Shown: in pieces, positions 11,921-19,793 of the stretch
Layout: each line of letters begins with the position of its first letter
Position numbering within the stretch: the first letter of the stretch is position 1
Source: Pseudomonas sessilinigenes
GTDB taxonomy: Bacteria; Pseudomonadota; Gammaproteobacteria; Pseudomonadales; Pseudomonadaceae
Length of the DNA stretch: 64,000 bases
Assembly (NCBI RefSeq): GCF_003850565.1
Contig: NZ_CP027706.1
Span: 4,216,001 to 4,280,000 of the forward strand
Direction of reading: 5' to 3'
Position numbers and translations under genes: made by a program
The notes under the pieces: generated by a model
Told to the model about the DNA's origin: nothing
The model's input: the letters and a program-made list of their open reading frames with translations, nothing else
Databases searched by the model: none

Positions 11921-13060
11921 CTAGCTCGGGGTGCCCGTTGGCTGGCTGCACGCGGCCCGCAGGAACTGCCGGCGTACCCACTCATCCCCCATGCCATGTT
12001 GCAGCACCCGTTGCCGGGCTTCGTCCGGTAGGGTCGAGACCTCGCCGTACAGGCACGACCAGCGCTGGCAGTGCTCGGCCAGCTCCCGCTCGCCGGCTTC
12101 CCAGGCCGCCAGGCGCGCCGGGATATCGCGGCGATCCTGCAAGCCTTCCAGGTAATGGGCCAGGGCCAGCCCGGTTTGCATCGACATGCCGCCGCCCTGG
12201 CCCAGGTGCGGTGGCTGGGCATGGGCGGCATCGCCGATCAGCGCCGTGTGCCCCGCCGACCAGGCTCGGACCTTGACGATGCTGTATTGCGCCCAGGGCA
12301 GCACTTCGTCCACCCGTTCGATCAGGTGCGCCCAGGTCGGAAAGGCCTCGCACCAGGTCGCATGATCCAGCGGCGAGGCCTTGCCCCGGATGTCGTCCTT
12401 CTGGCAGGTCAACGCCAGGTAGATGCGTTTTCCGTCCAGCGGGGTGATCAGCAGGCGGCGGTTGCCGCTCCAGCACTCGAGGTACTTGCCCTGGCCGTCC
12501 GGGCCGAGCTCCTGCTGGGTACCGGGAATGATGGCGCGCAGGGCGCCTTCGTCGGTCTGCTGGTGGAACTGTTCCAGCCCCAGCGTTCGTCGTACCACCG
12601 ACCACACGCCATCGGCACCGATGGCCAGGTCCGCTTGCTCGTGTCGGGCACCGGCGAACAACAATTCGCCAGCAGCGCTGGCGCCGAGCACTTCGCAGCC
12701 GGTGCGGATATTTACCCCGGCGGCCAGTGCCGCGTCCCTCAGGCCCGCCAGCAAGGCGCTACGGGCCACTGTCACCAGGCGTATCCCGGACGGTAGCTGG
12801 CCTGCCTCGAGTATTCGTCCGGCACCGTCGCGCTGCTCCATGGCCCGGCCATGGAAGGCATCGGCGGCAATCGCCTTAACGCCCAGGGCCTCGAGGATAC
12901 GCAGGCCGTTTTCCCAGATGTAGATGCCCGAACCCTGGGCCCGCAGTTCGGCCTGGCGTTCGTAAATGGTCACCGACCAACCTCGCTGCGCCAGGGCTGT
13001 GGCGGCGGCGAGGCCACCGAAACCTCCGCCGGCGATGATCGCGTTGAAACCCTTGTTCAT
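11921..13060 (-). CDS. FAD-dependent monooxygenase, probable 4-quinolone 3-hydroxylase
   Basis: Class A flavoprotein monooxygenase of 379 residues: dinucleotide-binding GGGFGGLAAATALAQRG (about residues 10-26), the DG motif IGADGVWS (about 155-162) and the GDAAHAQPPHLGQGG motif (about 282-296). The ATG at 13060 has AGGAG seven bases ahead; an upstream TTG is rejected. It begins 14 bases after the stop of the ring-opening dioxygenase gene, so the two form an operon. In known 4-oxoquinoline and alkylquinolone pathways a flavin monooxygenase makes the 3-hydroxy compound that the dioxygenase then cleaves. That assignment is inferred from the partner gene; the enzyme class is read directly. Confidence 0.87.
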   Translation of the reverse strand: MNKGFNAIIAGGGFGGLAAATALAQRGWSVTIYERQAELRAQGSGIYIWENGLRILEALGVKAIAADAFHGRAMEQRDGAGRILEAGQLPSGIRLVTVARSALLAGLRDAALAAGVNIRTGCEVLGASAAGELLFAGARHEQADLAIGADGVWSVVRRTLGLEQFHQQTDEGALRAIIPGTQQELGPDGQGKYLECWSGNRRLLITPLDGKRIYLALTCQKDDIRGKASPLDHATWCEAFPTWAHLIERVDEVLPWAQYSIVKVRAWSAGHTALIGDAAHAQPPHLGQGGGMSMQTGLALAHYLEGLQDRRDIPARLAAWEAGERELAEHCQRWSCLYGEVSTLPDEARQRVLQHGMGDEWVRRQFLRAACSQPTGTPS

Positions 13061-13074
13061 GGGATCGCTCCTAT

Positions 13075-13869
13075 TCAAGCGCAGAAGAAATCATCGATGG
13101 CCCGGGCCACGGCCTGGGGGTTCTCCAGAGTCGGGAAGTGGGTATTGCCGGGGATGTGGCAGGGGTCGAACCAGCTGTGTTCGGCGGCGAAGTCCTGCTG
13201 CATGCGCCGGTAGCCCGGGTCCAGCGGTTGCGAATAGATATGCCGCACCAGGGGCTTGTCAGCGATGCTCGACATGCGCTCCAGCGGGCTGCCCCAGCGC
13301 CGGTAGCAGATCTCGATCTCGCGGCAGGCGCGGCGCCACATGGTGCCGTCGAACCAGGGCATTTCGTGGCGCAGGTGCTGGAGCACATCGGCGTTGTCGG
13401 TGCTGGCGGCCCACTCGTCGAAGAAGCTCTGGCGACCGGTGGCATAGTCGGTGGGGTGCTGGCCTTGGGCGAGCTGCTGCCAGAAGCCCTCATGGGGATG
13501 CATCAGCCAGTCGACCACCACGGTCTTGGGGAGGCGTTTGCTACCCAGGCGTTCGCAGACCTCCAGGTTGACCCAGCAGCCGTGGGACGTGGAGACCAGG
13601 CGCACTGAGTCCAGGCCCTTGAAGTCAATGAAGGCCAGCAAGTCGTCGGCCAGGTCCAGGGCGCTGAAGTCGCCGCCGTCTGTCTGCTTCGGGTCGTGGC
13701 CGCGCCAGTCCAGGCACATCACATGAAAGCGCTCGGCCAGCAGTGGCGCCAGGCTCTTGAACAGCCGGCGATCCTGGCACCAGCCGCTGAGCAGCAACAG
13801 GCTCGGGGCTTCGGAGTCGCCGGTTTCGGTATAGGTCATCAGGACATCGTTCAGGTGCACGGTCTGCAT
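13075..13869 (-). CDS. qdo: Cofactor-free 1H-3-hydroxy-4-oxoquinoline 2,4-dioxygenase-like enzyme
   Basis: Alpha/beta-hydrolase-fold protein of 264 residues that closely resembles, from memory, Qdo of Pseudomonas putida 33/1 (EC 1.13.11.47). That enzyme opens the heteroring of 3-hydroxy-4-quinolones with O2, releasing CO and N-acylanthranilate without metal or cofactor. Matching features are LLSGWCQD near residue 26, DWRGHD at 54-59 and the nucleophile elbow STSHGCW with Ser95. Asp120 (VVVDW) and His244 (GNTHFP) complete a triad at the same numbers as I recall for Qdo. It is first in a two-gene operon with the FAD monooxygenase. Substrate (unsubstituted, 2-methyl or 2-alkyl quinolone) is not resolved. 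Confidence 0.82.
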   Translation of the reverse strand: MQTVHLNDVLMTYTETGDSEAPSLLLLSGWCQDRRLFKSLAPLLAERFHVMCLDWRGHDPKQTDGGDFSALDLADDLLAFIDFKGLDSVRLVSTSHGCWVNLEVCERLGSKRLPKTVVVDWLMHPHEGFWQQLAQGQHPTDYATGRQSFFDEWAASTDNADVLQHLRHEMPWFDGTMWRRACREIEICYRRWGSPLERMSSIADKPLVRHIYSQPLDPGYRRMQQDFAAEHSWFDPCHIPGNTHFPTLENPQAVARAIDDFFCA

Positions 13870-14100
13870 GGTGTCGCTCCTTTGCGATTGAGTGGGCGAG
13901 GCAGCGGGACGCGCTGGCCGGCGCCAGTCAATGGTGCGCCGGGGGTGGGGGACGGGCTATCCGGTGGGTGGGGAGTCGTTGTCCGCAGAGTCCCAGGCTG
14001 GGGCTACAGACGTTTGCCGCGATAGCGCGATATCGTGCGAACCAATTACTTGGCGGCGGTCTAAAATCCCGCTGTCCCTTTCCTCGAGGAATCCTGCGTC

Positions 14101-14601
14101 GTGAAATCCGTCCTTGCTCTGCTGTCTCTGGTGGCGTTGCCGGTCCTGGCCGCCGAACCGACCCTGTACGGTCGCTACGAAAACATCCGTTTGCCGGAGA
14201 TCGGCGAAACCTTGCAGGCCAAGATGGATACCGGGGCCCTGACTGCGTCGCTGTCGGCCAGGGACATCCAGACCTTCACCCGCGATGGCCAGACATGGGT
14301 GCGCTTCCGCCTGGCCACCAAGGATGCCGGCGACAAGGTCTACGAACACAAGGTGGCGCGGATCAGCAAGATCAAGAGCCGCTCCGACGAAGACGACGAG
14401 CGTGAGGAGCCCCAGGCGGCCAAGCGCCCGGTGGTGGAGTTGGAAATGTGCCTGGGCAACGTCAAGCGCACGGTGGAGGTCAACCTCACCGACCGCAGCA
14501 GCTTCAACTATCCGCTGCTGATCGGCGCCAAGGCCCTGCGTGAATTCGGCGCGGCAGTGAACCCGGCACGGCGCTACACCGCCGACAAGCCTGACTGCTG
14601 A
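14101..14601 (+). CDS. Retropepsin-like (DUF/Zn_protease PF05618) exported protein
   Basis: Protein of 166 residues with a short signal peptide (residues 1-17, ending Val-Leu-Ala-Ala). The mature part has the aspartic-protease-like motif KMDTGALTASLSA (about residues 42-54) and the later FNYPLLIGAKALREFG motif of the family once named ATP-dependent zinc protease and now regarded as retropepsin-like (RloA/RimB-like). A charged insertion RSDEDDEREEPQAAKRP sits in the middle. The start is GTG at 14101, with GAGGAA ahead. It stands directly upstream of creBC, as in P. aeruginosa. Substrate unknown; one catalytic Asp per chain implies a dimer. Confidence 0.85.
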   Translation: MKSVLALLSLVALPVLAAEPTLYGRYENIRLPEIGETLQAKMDTGALTASLSARDIQTFTRDGQTWVRFRLATKDAGDKVYEHKVARISKIKSRSDEDDEREEPQAAKRPVVELEMCLGNVKRTVEVNLTDRSSFNYPLLIGAKALREFGAAVNPARRYTADKPDC

Positions 14602-14693
14602 TGGGGCTGCCGCGCGCGGCGGTGCAAGCTCCGATTGACTGTCCATAAGGCATCCGGCACCGTTCGCCCATTGAATTTGCGTGCTTGGATGCC

Positions 14694-15377
14694 ATGCCCC
14701 ATATCCTGATTGTCGAAGACGAAGCGGCGATTGCCGACACCCTGGTTTTTGCCCTGCAGGGCGAAGGCTTCAGCACCACCTGGCTGAGCCTTGGGCAGGC
14801 CGCCCTGGAGTACCAGCAGGCGACCCCGGCGGACCTGATCATCCTCGACATCGGCCTACCGGATATCAGCGGCTTCGAAACCTGCAAGCAACTGCGGCGC
14901 TTCAGCGAAGTGCCGGTGATGTTCCTCAGCGCCCGGGACGGCGAGATCGACCGGGTGGTGGGCCTGGAGATCGGCGCCGACGACTACGTGGTCAAGCCCT
15001 TCAGCCCGCGGGAAGTGGCGGCCCGGGTCAAGGCCATCCTCAAGCGCATGGCGCCGCGCCCGGCACCGGAGCCGGAAGCGGCGGCCTTGTTCACCATCGA
15101 TCCCGAGCGGGTGCAGATCAGCTATCGCGGCCAGGCCCTGAGCCTGACCCGGCATGAGTTCCGCCTGTTGCAATGCCTGCTGGAGCAACCCGAGCGGGTG
15201 TTCAGCCGCGAGCAACTGCTCGATGCCCTGGGGGTGATGGCGGACGTGGGTTACGAGCGCAACATCGACAGTCATGTGAAGAGCCTGCGGGCCAAGCTGC
15301 GCCTGGTGGCGCCCCAGGCCGAACCGATCCAGACCCATCGCGGCCTGGGCTACAGCTACAGCCCGAGTCACGCCTGA
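14694..15377 (+). CDS. creB: Response regulator CreB
   Basis: OmpR-type response regulator of 227 residues: receiver domain with phospho-acceptor Asp52 (LDIGLPD), acidic pocket VEDE at 7-10 and Lys in VVKPFSP; winged-helix DNA-binding domain from about 125, with the VKSLRAKLR recognition helix and a C-terminal HRGLGYSY hairpin. It starts MPHILIVEDEAAIADTLV, as CreB does. With CreC it controls creD and, in P. aeruginosa, part of the response to penicillin-binding-protein inhibition, with effects on fitness and biofilm. The start at 14694 lacks a strong Shine-Dalgarno. The stop overlaps the creC start by one base. Confidence 0.93.
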   Translation: MPHILIVEDEAAIADTLVFALQGEGFSTTWLSLGQAALEYQQATPADLIILDIGLPDISGFETCKQLRRFSEVPVMFLSARDGEIDRVVGLEIGADDYVVKPFSPREVAARVKAILKRMAPRPAPEPEAAALFTIDPERVQISYRGQALSLTRHEFRLLQCLLEQPERVFSREQLLDALGVMADVGYERNIDSHVKSLRAKLRLVAPQAEPIQTHRGLGYSYSPSHA

Positions 15378-16795
15378 TGACCCTGGGCCTGCGGATCTTC
15401 CTGGTCTACCTGCTGTTCATCAGCTTCACCGGTTATTTCGTGCTGAGTACGGTGATGAAGGAGATCCGTCCCGGGGTGCGCCAATCCACCGAGGAAACCC
15501 TGGTGGACACCGCCAACCTGCTGGCGGAGATCCTGCGCGACGACTTCAAGGCCGGCACCCTCAGCGAGAATCGCTGGCCGCAACTGCTGCGGGCCTACGG
15601 CGAGCGCCAGCCGGCGGCGACCATCTGGGGCCTGCCGAAGAACCAGGTCAACCACCGGATCTACGTGACCGATGCCCGGGGCATCGTGGTCCTGGACTCC
15701 AGCGGCCTGGCGGTGGGCCAGGACTATTCACGCTGGAACGACGTCTACCTGACCCTGCGCGGGCAGTACGGCGCACGTTCGTCACGGGCGGTGGCCGATG
15801 ACCCGAATTCTTCGGTGATGCACGTGGGCGCGCCGATTCGCGACAACGGCCAGATCATCGGCGTGGTGACGGTGGCCAAGCCCAACAGTTCGTTGCAGCC
15901 CTATGTCGACCGTACCGAGCGGCGCTTGCTGTGGTACGGCGCCGGGCTGATCGCCATGGGCCTGTTGTTCGGTGCTTTGCTGTCGTGGTGGTTGAGTGCT
16001 GCGCTGCGGCGCATGACCGGTTATGCGCTGGCGGTAAGCGAAGGGCGGCGGGCCGAGTTGCCGCATTATCGCGGCGGCGAGATGGAGCAACTGGCCACGG
16101 CGGTGGAGCGCATGCGCACCCAGCTGGAGGGCAAGGCCTACGTCGAGCGCTACGTGCACACCCTGACCCATGAACTGAAAAGCCCGCTGGCGGCGATCCG
16201 TGGCGCGGCGGAACTGCTCCAGGAAGACATGCCCCAGGCCCAGCGCCAGCGCTTCGTCGGCAATATCGATAGCGAAAGCGCACGCATGCAGCAATTGATC
16301 GAGCGCCTGCTGAACCTGGCCCAGGTGGAGCAACGCCAGGGCCTGGAGGAGCGGGTCAAGGTGCCGCTGGCGCCCCTGGTCCAGGACTTGCTCGACAGCC
16401 AGCACGGGCGTATCGAAGGCAAGCAGTTGCAGGTGGAGCAACAGGTGCCGGCGGACCTGGCCTGGTCCGGCGAACCCTTCCTGCTGCGCCAGGCCCTGGG
16501 CAACCTGCTGGCCAACGCCCTGGACTTCAGCCCGGCCCAGGGTGTGTTGCGCTTTGCGGCCCGGCACACGGAGGAGGGTGTGGAGCTGGTGCTGTTCAAC
16601 CAGGGCGAGCCGATTCCTGACTACGCCCTGCCACGGTTGTGCGAGCGCTTTTACTCCCTGCCGCGCCCGGACAGCGGGCGCAAGAGCACGGGCCTGGGGC
16701 TGAACTTCGTCGACGAGGTGGTGCAGCTGCATGGCGGCCAGCTACGGATCGACAACGTGCCCGGTGGTGTCCAGGTGACGTTGCGCCTGCCTTGA
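15377..16795 (+). CDS. creC: Sensor histidine kinase CreC
   Basis: Membrane sensor kinase of 472 residues. TM1 is at about residues 7-27 and TM2 at about 182-205, enclosing a periplasmic CreC-type sensor. A HAMP-like linker, a dimerisation helix with His265 in THELKSPLAAIRGAAELL, an N box (LGNLLANALDFSP) and a G box (STGLGLNFVDEV) follow. The ATG at 15377 shares one base with the creB stop, so the pair is coupled. The signal sensed is not evident from the sequence. CreB phosphorylation by CreC is known family behaviour. Confidence 0.93.
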   Translation: MTLGLRIFLVYLLFISFTGYFVLSTVMKEIRPGVRQSTEETLVDTANLLAEILRDDFKAGTLSENRWPQLLRAYGERQPAATIWGLPKNQVNHRIYVTDARGIVVLDSSGLAVGQDYSRWNDVYLTLRGQYGARSSRAVADDPNSSVMHVGAPIRDNGQIIGVVTVAKPNSSLQPYVDRTERRLLWYGAGLIAMGLLFGALLSWWLSAALRRMTGYALAVSEGRRAELPHYRGGEMEQLATAVERMRTQLEGKAYVERYVHTLTHELKSPLAAIRGAAELLQEDMPQAQRQRFVGNIDSESARMQQLIERLLNLAQVEQRQGLEERVKVPLAPLVQDLLDSQHGRIEGKQLQVEQQVPADLAWSGEPFLLRQALGNLLANALDFSPAQGVLRFAARHTEEGVELVLFNQGEPIPDYALPRLCERFYSLPRPDSGRKSTGLGLNFVDEVVQLHGGQLRIDNVPGGVQVTLRLP

Positions 16796-16849
16796 CCTGC
16801 GGATGTGGCGAGGGAGCAAGCCCTCTTGCCACAAAGGCCTTGGGGATTC

Positions 16850-16865
16850 TCCACAGAGTCTCCAC
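16850..16865 (+). promoter_or_regulatory. Candidate cre-tag (CreB box) upstream of creD
   Basis: Direct repeat TCCAC-AGAGTC-TCCAC with 11-bp period, 66 bases before the creD start codon. The published CreB box is TTCAC-N6-TTCAC, so each half has one change at the same position while spacing is exact. An AT-rich CATAAAA about 8 bases downstream could be the -10 of creD. Position, geometry and known creD regulation make this a reasonable but untested site. Confidence 0.5.
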
Positions 16866-16930
16866 ACGGGCTCCATAAAACCCCCATGGTGGGGGCCCAG
16901 ACTCTCCTGCATTCACACACGGAGAGCCCC

Positions 16931-18307
16931 ATGAACCGCAATCTGACTTTCAAGCTCGGGGCCATCGGCCTCTTGATCATGCTGTTGCTGATACCGCTGC
17001 TGATGATCAGCGGGCTGATCAGCGAACGCCAGCAATTGCGCGATGGCGTGCTCGAGGATATCGCCCGCAGTTCCAGCACCCAGCAGCAGCTTCGCGGGCC
17101 GGTGCTGGTGGTGGACTATCGCAAGACCGTGCGCACCTGGAAGACCGACGAAAAGACCAAGAAGCGCTATCAGGAGGTGGGCGAAGAGCAGGGGCGCCTG
17201 TTCTTCCTGCCGGAGCAGTTCGAGCTGGACGGCAAGGTCCAGACCGAGCTGCGCGCCCGGGGTATCTACGAGGCGCGGCTGTTCCACGCCGACAACCACA
17301 TCAGCGGCCAGTTCGTGGTGCCCGAGCAATACGGGATCAAGGAGGATTTTGCCGACTACCAGTTCGACCAGCCATTCCTGGCCGTGGGCATCAGTGATAT
17401 CCGTGGGATCGAGAATGCCCTGCAACTGCAACTCAACGGCCAGGTCCTGGACTTTGCCCCGGGCACTTTCGTCAATTGGCTGGATGAAGGGGTGCATGTG
17501 ATGCTGCCGCCCCTGGACCTGAGAAAGGCCAGTCGCCTGGACTTCGCCTTCGACCTGCGCCTGCAGGGTACCGGCCAGTTGACGGTGCTGCCGGTGGGCA
17601 AGACCAGCAAGGTCCTGCTGACGGCCAACTGGCCGCACCCGAGTTTCATCGGCAACTACCTGCCGGTACGTCGGGAAGTCACCGAGAAAGGCTTCTCGGC
17701 CATCTGGCAGACCTCGTTCTTCTCCACCAACCTGGAACAGGCCATGGAGCGTTGCGCATCCGGCACGCAGTGCCAGGGTTTCAACAGCCGCAGCTTCGGC
17801 GTGAGTTTCATCGATCCGGTGGACCAGTACCTCAAGAGCGACCGGGCGATCAAATACGCCTTGCTGTTCATCGGCCTGACCTTCGCCGGCTTCTTCCTCT
17901 TCGAAGTGCTCAAGAGCCTGGCGGTGCACCCGATACAGTACGGCCTGGTGGGCGTGGCGCTGGCGTTCTTCTACCTGTTGCTGCTGTCGTTGTCCGAGCA
18001 CCTGGGCTTCGAGCTGGCCTATGGCGTGTCGGCTGCGGCCTGTGTGGGGTTGATCGGTTTCTATGTCAGCCATGTGCTGCGCAGTTGGCGTAACGGCGCG
18101 ATGTTCGCAGGCGCCCTGGCTGCCTTGTACGGCCTGCTCTACGGCTTGCTGAGCGCCGAGGACTACGCGCTGCTGATGGGCTCGTTGCTGCTGTTCGGCC
18201 TGCTGGGGGTGTTCATGGTGCTGACCCGCAAGCTGGACTGGTATGGCGTTGGCCAGCGCAAGGAGGCGCAACCGCTGCACTTCGACCTGGGGGTGATCCG
18301 TGAGTAG
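16931..18307 (+). CDS. creD: Inner membrane protein CreD
   Basis: Membrane protein of 458 residues with one N-terminal TM segment (about 7-30), a long periplasmic domain (about 31-305) and a C-terminal bundle of five or six TM segments from about 310 (FIGLTFAGFFLFEVLKSLAVHPIQYGLVG is diagnostic of CreD). It is the main output of CreBC and its expression changes envelope and beta-lactam phenotypes; molecular function is unknown. GGAGAG sits directly upstream of the ATG at 16931. It is separated from creC by 135 bases containing a likely CreB box, so it probably has its own promoter. Confidence 0.93.
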   Translation: MNRNLTFKLGAIGLLIMLLLIPLLMISGLISERQQLRDGVLEDIARSSSTQQQLRGPVLVVDYRKTVRTWKTDEKTKKRYQEVGEEQGRLFFLPEQFELDGKVQTELRARGIYEARLFHADNHISGQFVVPEQYGIKEDFADYQFDQPFLAVGISDIRGIENALQLQLNGQVLDFAPGTFVNWLDEGVHVMLPPLDLRKASRLDFAFDLRLQGTGQLTVLPVGKTSKVLLTANWPHPSFIGNYLPVRREVTEKGFSAIWQTSFFSTNLEQAMERCASGTQCQGFNSRSFGVSFIDPVDQYLKSDRAIKYALLFIGLTFAGFFLFEVLKSLAVHPIQYGLVGVALAFFYLLLLSLSEHLGFELAYGVSAAACVGLIGFYVSHVLRSWRNGAMFAGALAALYGLLYGLLSAEDYALLMGSLLLFGLLGVFMVLTRKLDWYGVGQRKEAQPLHFDLGVIRE

Positions 18308-18382
18308 GTCGCTGGGTTTGCGTGAGGACCAGCGCCTGGGGCAGACCCTGGCGCTGCGGATTGCCGGCCTGTTCGTACCGGA

Positions 18383-18410
18383 TGCCTGCTGGCTGGAGCG
18401 CCAGCAGGCA
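18383..18410. other. Perfect 11-bp inverted repeat between creD and the GST gene
   Basis: TGCCTGCTGGC (18383-18393) and its exact complement (18400-18410) flank a six-base loop TGGAGC. It lies between the convergent creD and glutathione S-transferase genes, so a bidirectional terminator or REP-like hairpin is likely. No T-run follows on either strand. The rest of 18308-18472 shows nothing coding. Confidence 0.45.
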
Positions 18411-18472
18411 GGCTTAGGCAAACCGGCGGTGCGTATGGCAAGGCACCGCTACCGTTCGGACCGGTTGACCGA

Positions 18473-19099
18473 TTAGCGCGGCTGGCTGTCGAGCATCGAG
18501 GCGCGTTCGCTGACCTCGGCGTACCAGGCGGCGAGCCGGGGCTGGGCCTGGCGCCACTCCAGGTCGGGGTGGCGGAAGTCCAGGTAGCCCAGGGCACAGG
18601 CGACGCTGATGGCGGCGATGTCGAAGTGGCTGGCCAGCTCGGCAATGGCGTGGGCCTCGAGCTCTGCCAGGCCCCGACGGATCTTGTCGCGCTGGCCCTC
18701 GATCCATGGCTCCCACTGCTGTTCGGGCGCACGCAGGATCAGTTCGTAGCGCACCAGCAGCGAAGCATCCATGATGCCGTCGGCCAGGGCCGCGAGGGTC
18801 AGGCGCCGCCAGCGGGCCGAGCCCTCGCGGGGGATCAGCGGGTTGCCGACGTGCTGCTGGTCGAGGTAGTCGAGGATCACCCGGCTGTCGTACAGCACTT
18901 GGCCGTCGGCCAGGCGCAGGGCGGGGATCTTGCCCAGGGGGTTGTCCTGGTTCAGCGTGGCATCGGGCTTGACCGGGGTCAGCTGGCAGTCGTGCAGGGC
19001 GACTCGATCCAACTGCCCGGTTTCATGCAGCAGCACCATGACTTTGCGTACATAGGGTGATGCCGGGTTGTGGAACAGCGTCATGCTTGGGGTGGACAT
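18473..19099 (-). CDS. Glutathione S-transferase family protein
   Basis: Soluble GST of 208 residues. The N-terminal thioredoxin-fold domain has NPASPYVRKVMVLLHETG (about residues 9-26, Ser in the position that activates glutathione), a cis-Pro in NPLGKIPAL and the ExS-like glutathione contact YDSRVILDYLD. The C-terminal helical domain runs from about 90. The ATG at 19099 follows GAGGAA. A GST gene is found next to creBCD and the fiu genes in P. aeruginosa as well. Electrophile substrate cannot be predicted. Confidence 0.9.
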   Translation of the reverse strand: MSTPSMTLFHNPASPYVRKVMVLLHETGQLDRVALHDCQLTPVKPDATLNQDNPLGKIPALRLADGQVLYDSRVILDYLDQQHVGNPLIPREGSARWRRLTLAALADGIMDASLLVRYELILRAPEQQWEPWIEGQRDKIRRGLAELEAHAIAELASHFDIAAISVACALGYLDFRHPDLEWRQAQPRLAAWYAEVSERASMLDSQPR

Positions 19100-19204
19100 G
19101 AATATTCCTCGTGGATAGGGGAGCACAGGCTCTCGCCCGAGGATCTTAGCGCAGCCGGTGGCACAGGCCACAGGTGTGCATGGGCTATGGACAAGGAGTA
19201 GTGG

Positions 19205-19627
19205 ATGCGCAGGTCTTATCTTCGGCACGGGCTGATCAGCCTGGCCCTGACCTTGCTAGGGGCCCTGGCGGTGTACCTGGCCCTGCAGTACGAGTTTCGC
19301 CGCAAGGGCGAGGGCGAACCGGAGCTGATCATGGCATTCGCCTACATGGCCTGGTACTGGGCCTTGCCGGCGCTGACGCTGCCGGCCCTGGGCTGTGCCC
19401 TGCTGGGCCTGCGCGGCCCGGCCCGGGTGACCCGCCCCTGGCGCTGGGGCCTGGCGGCCAGTTATGTACCGTTGCTGGGGCTGGCGCTGTTCAGCGTGCT
19501 GGTGGCCATCGAGGCGCTGCAGGAAAACCACGGGTTCATCCCGGTGATGCTGGTCGGCCTGGTGCTGTCCATGTACCTGTGGCGCGGTTTCCCGGCTGCC
19601 GGGGTCAAGCCGCGCCCTGGCGCTTGA
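19205..19627 (+). CDS. Hypothetical four-TM membrane protein
   Basis: Protein of 140 residues with four hydrophobic segments (about 8-28, 44-68, 80-101, 111-128), ending in a short basic tail. I do not recognise a family. GGAGTAGTGG lies before the ATG at 19205. It runs convergently to the small membrane protein of the iron cluster, overlapping its end by 23 bases. Codon use resembles the neighbours, and hydrophobic segments are well formed, so it looks real. Confidence 0.65.
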   Translation: MRRSYLRHGLISLALTLLGALAVYLALQYEFRRKGEGEPELIMAFAYMAWYWALPALTLPALGCALLGLRGPARVTRPWRWGLAASYVPLLGLALFSVLVAIEALQENHGFIPVMLVGLVLSMYLWRGFPAAGVKPRPGA

Positions 19628-19793
19628 ACAGGCCACGCAGGGCGATCAGCGCCGGCAGGCCCAGGCCGATCCAGCTCAGGCTGTCCCACAGGCCGTCGCC
19701 CAACAATGCCGCGAACAGCCCGGCGGCGCTGAGCAGGCCGATGGCCAGGGGCGCGGCGAAGACCTTCCAGAAGCTCGCTTGACGGCGTTTCAT
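19605..19793 (-). CDS. Small membrane protein in the iron-uptake cluster
   Basis: Peptide of 62 residues with two hydrophobic segments (about 9-30 and 36-52) and a basic C-terminus. Its ATG overlaps the stop of the PepSY gene in an ATGA junction, so it is translationally coupled to it. Small proteins of this kind often follow PepSY genes in siderophore loci; function is unknown. The coupling is the main support for it being a gene. Confidence 0.65.
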   Translation of the reverse strand: MKRRQASFWKVFAAPLAIGLLSAAGLFAALLGDGLWDSLSWIGLGLPALIALRGLFKRQGAA

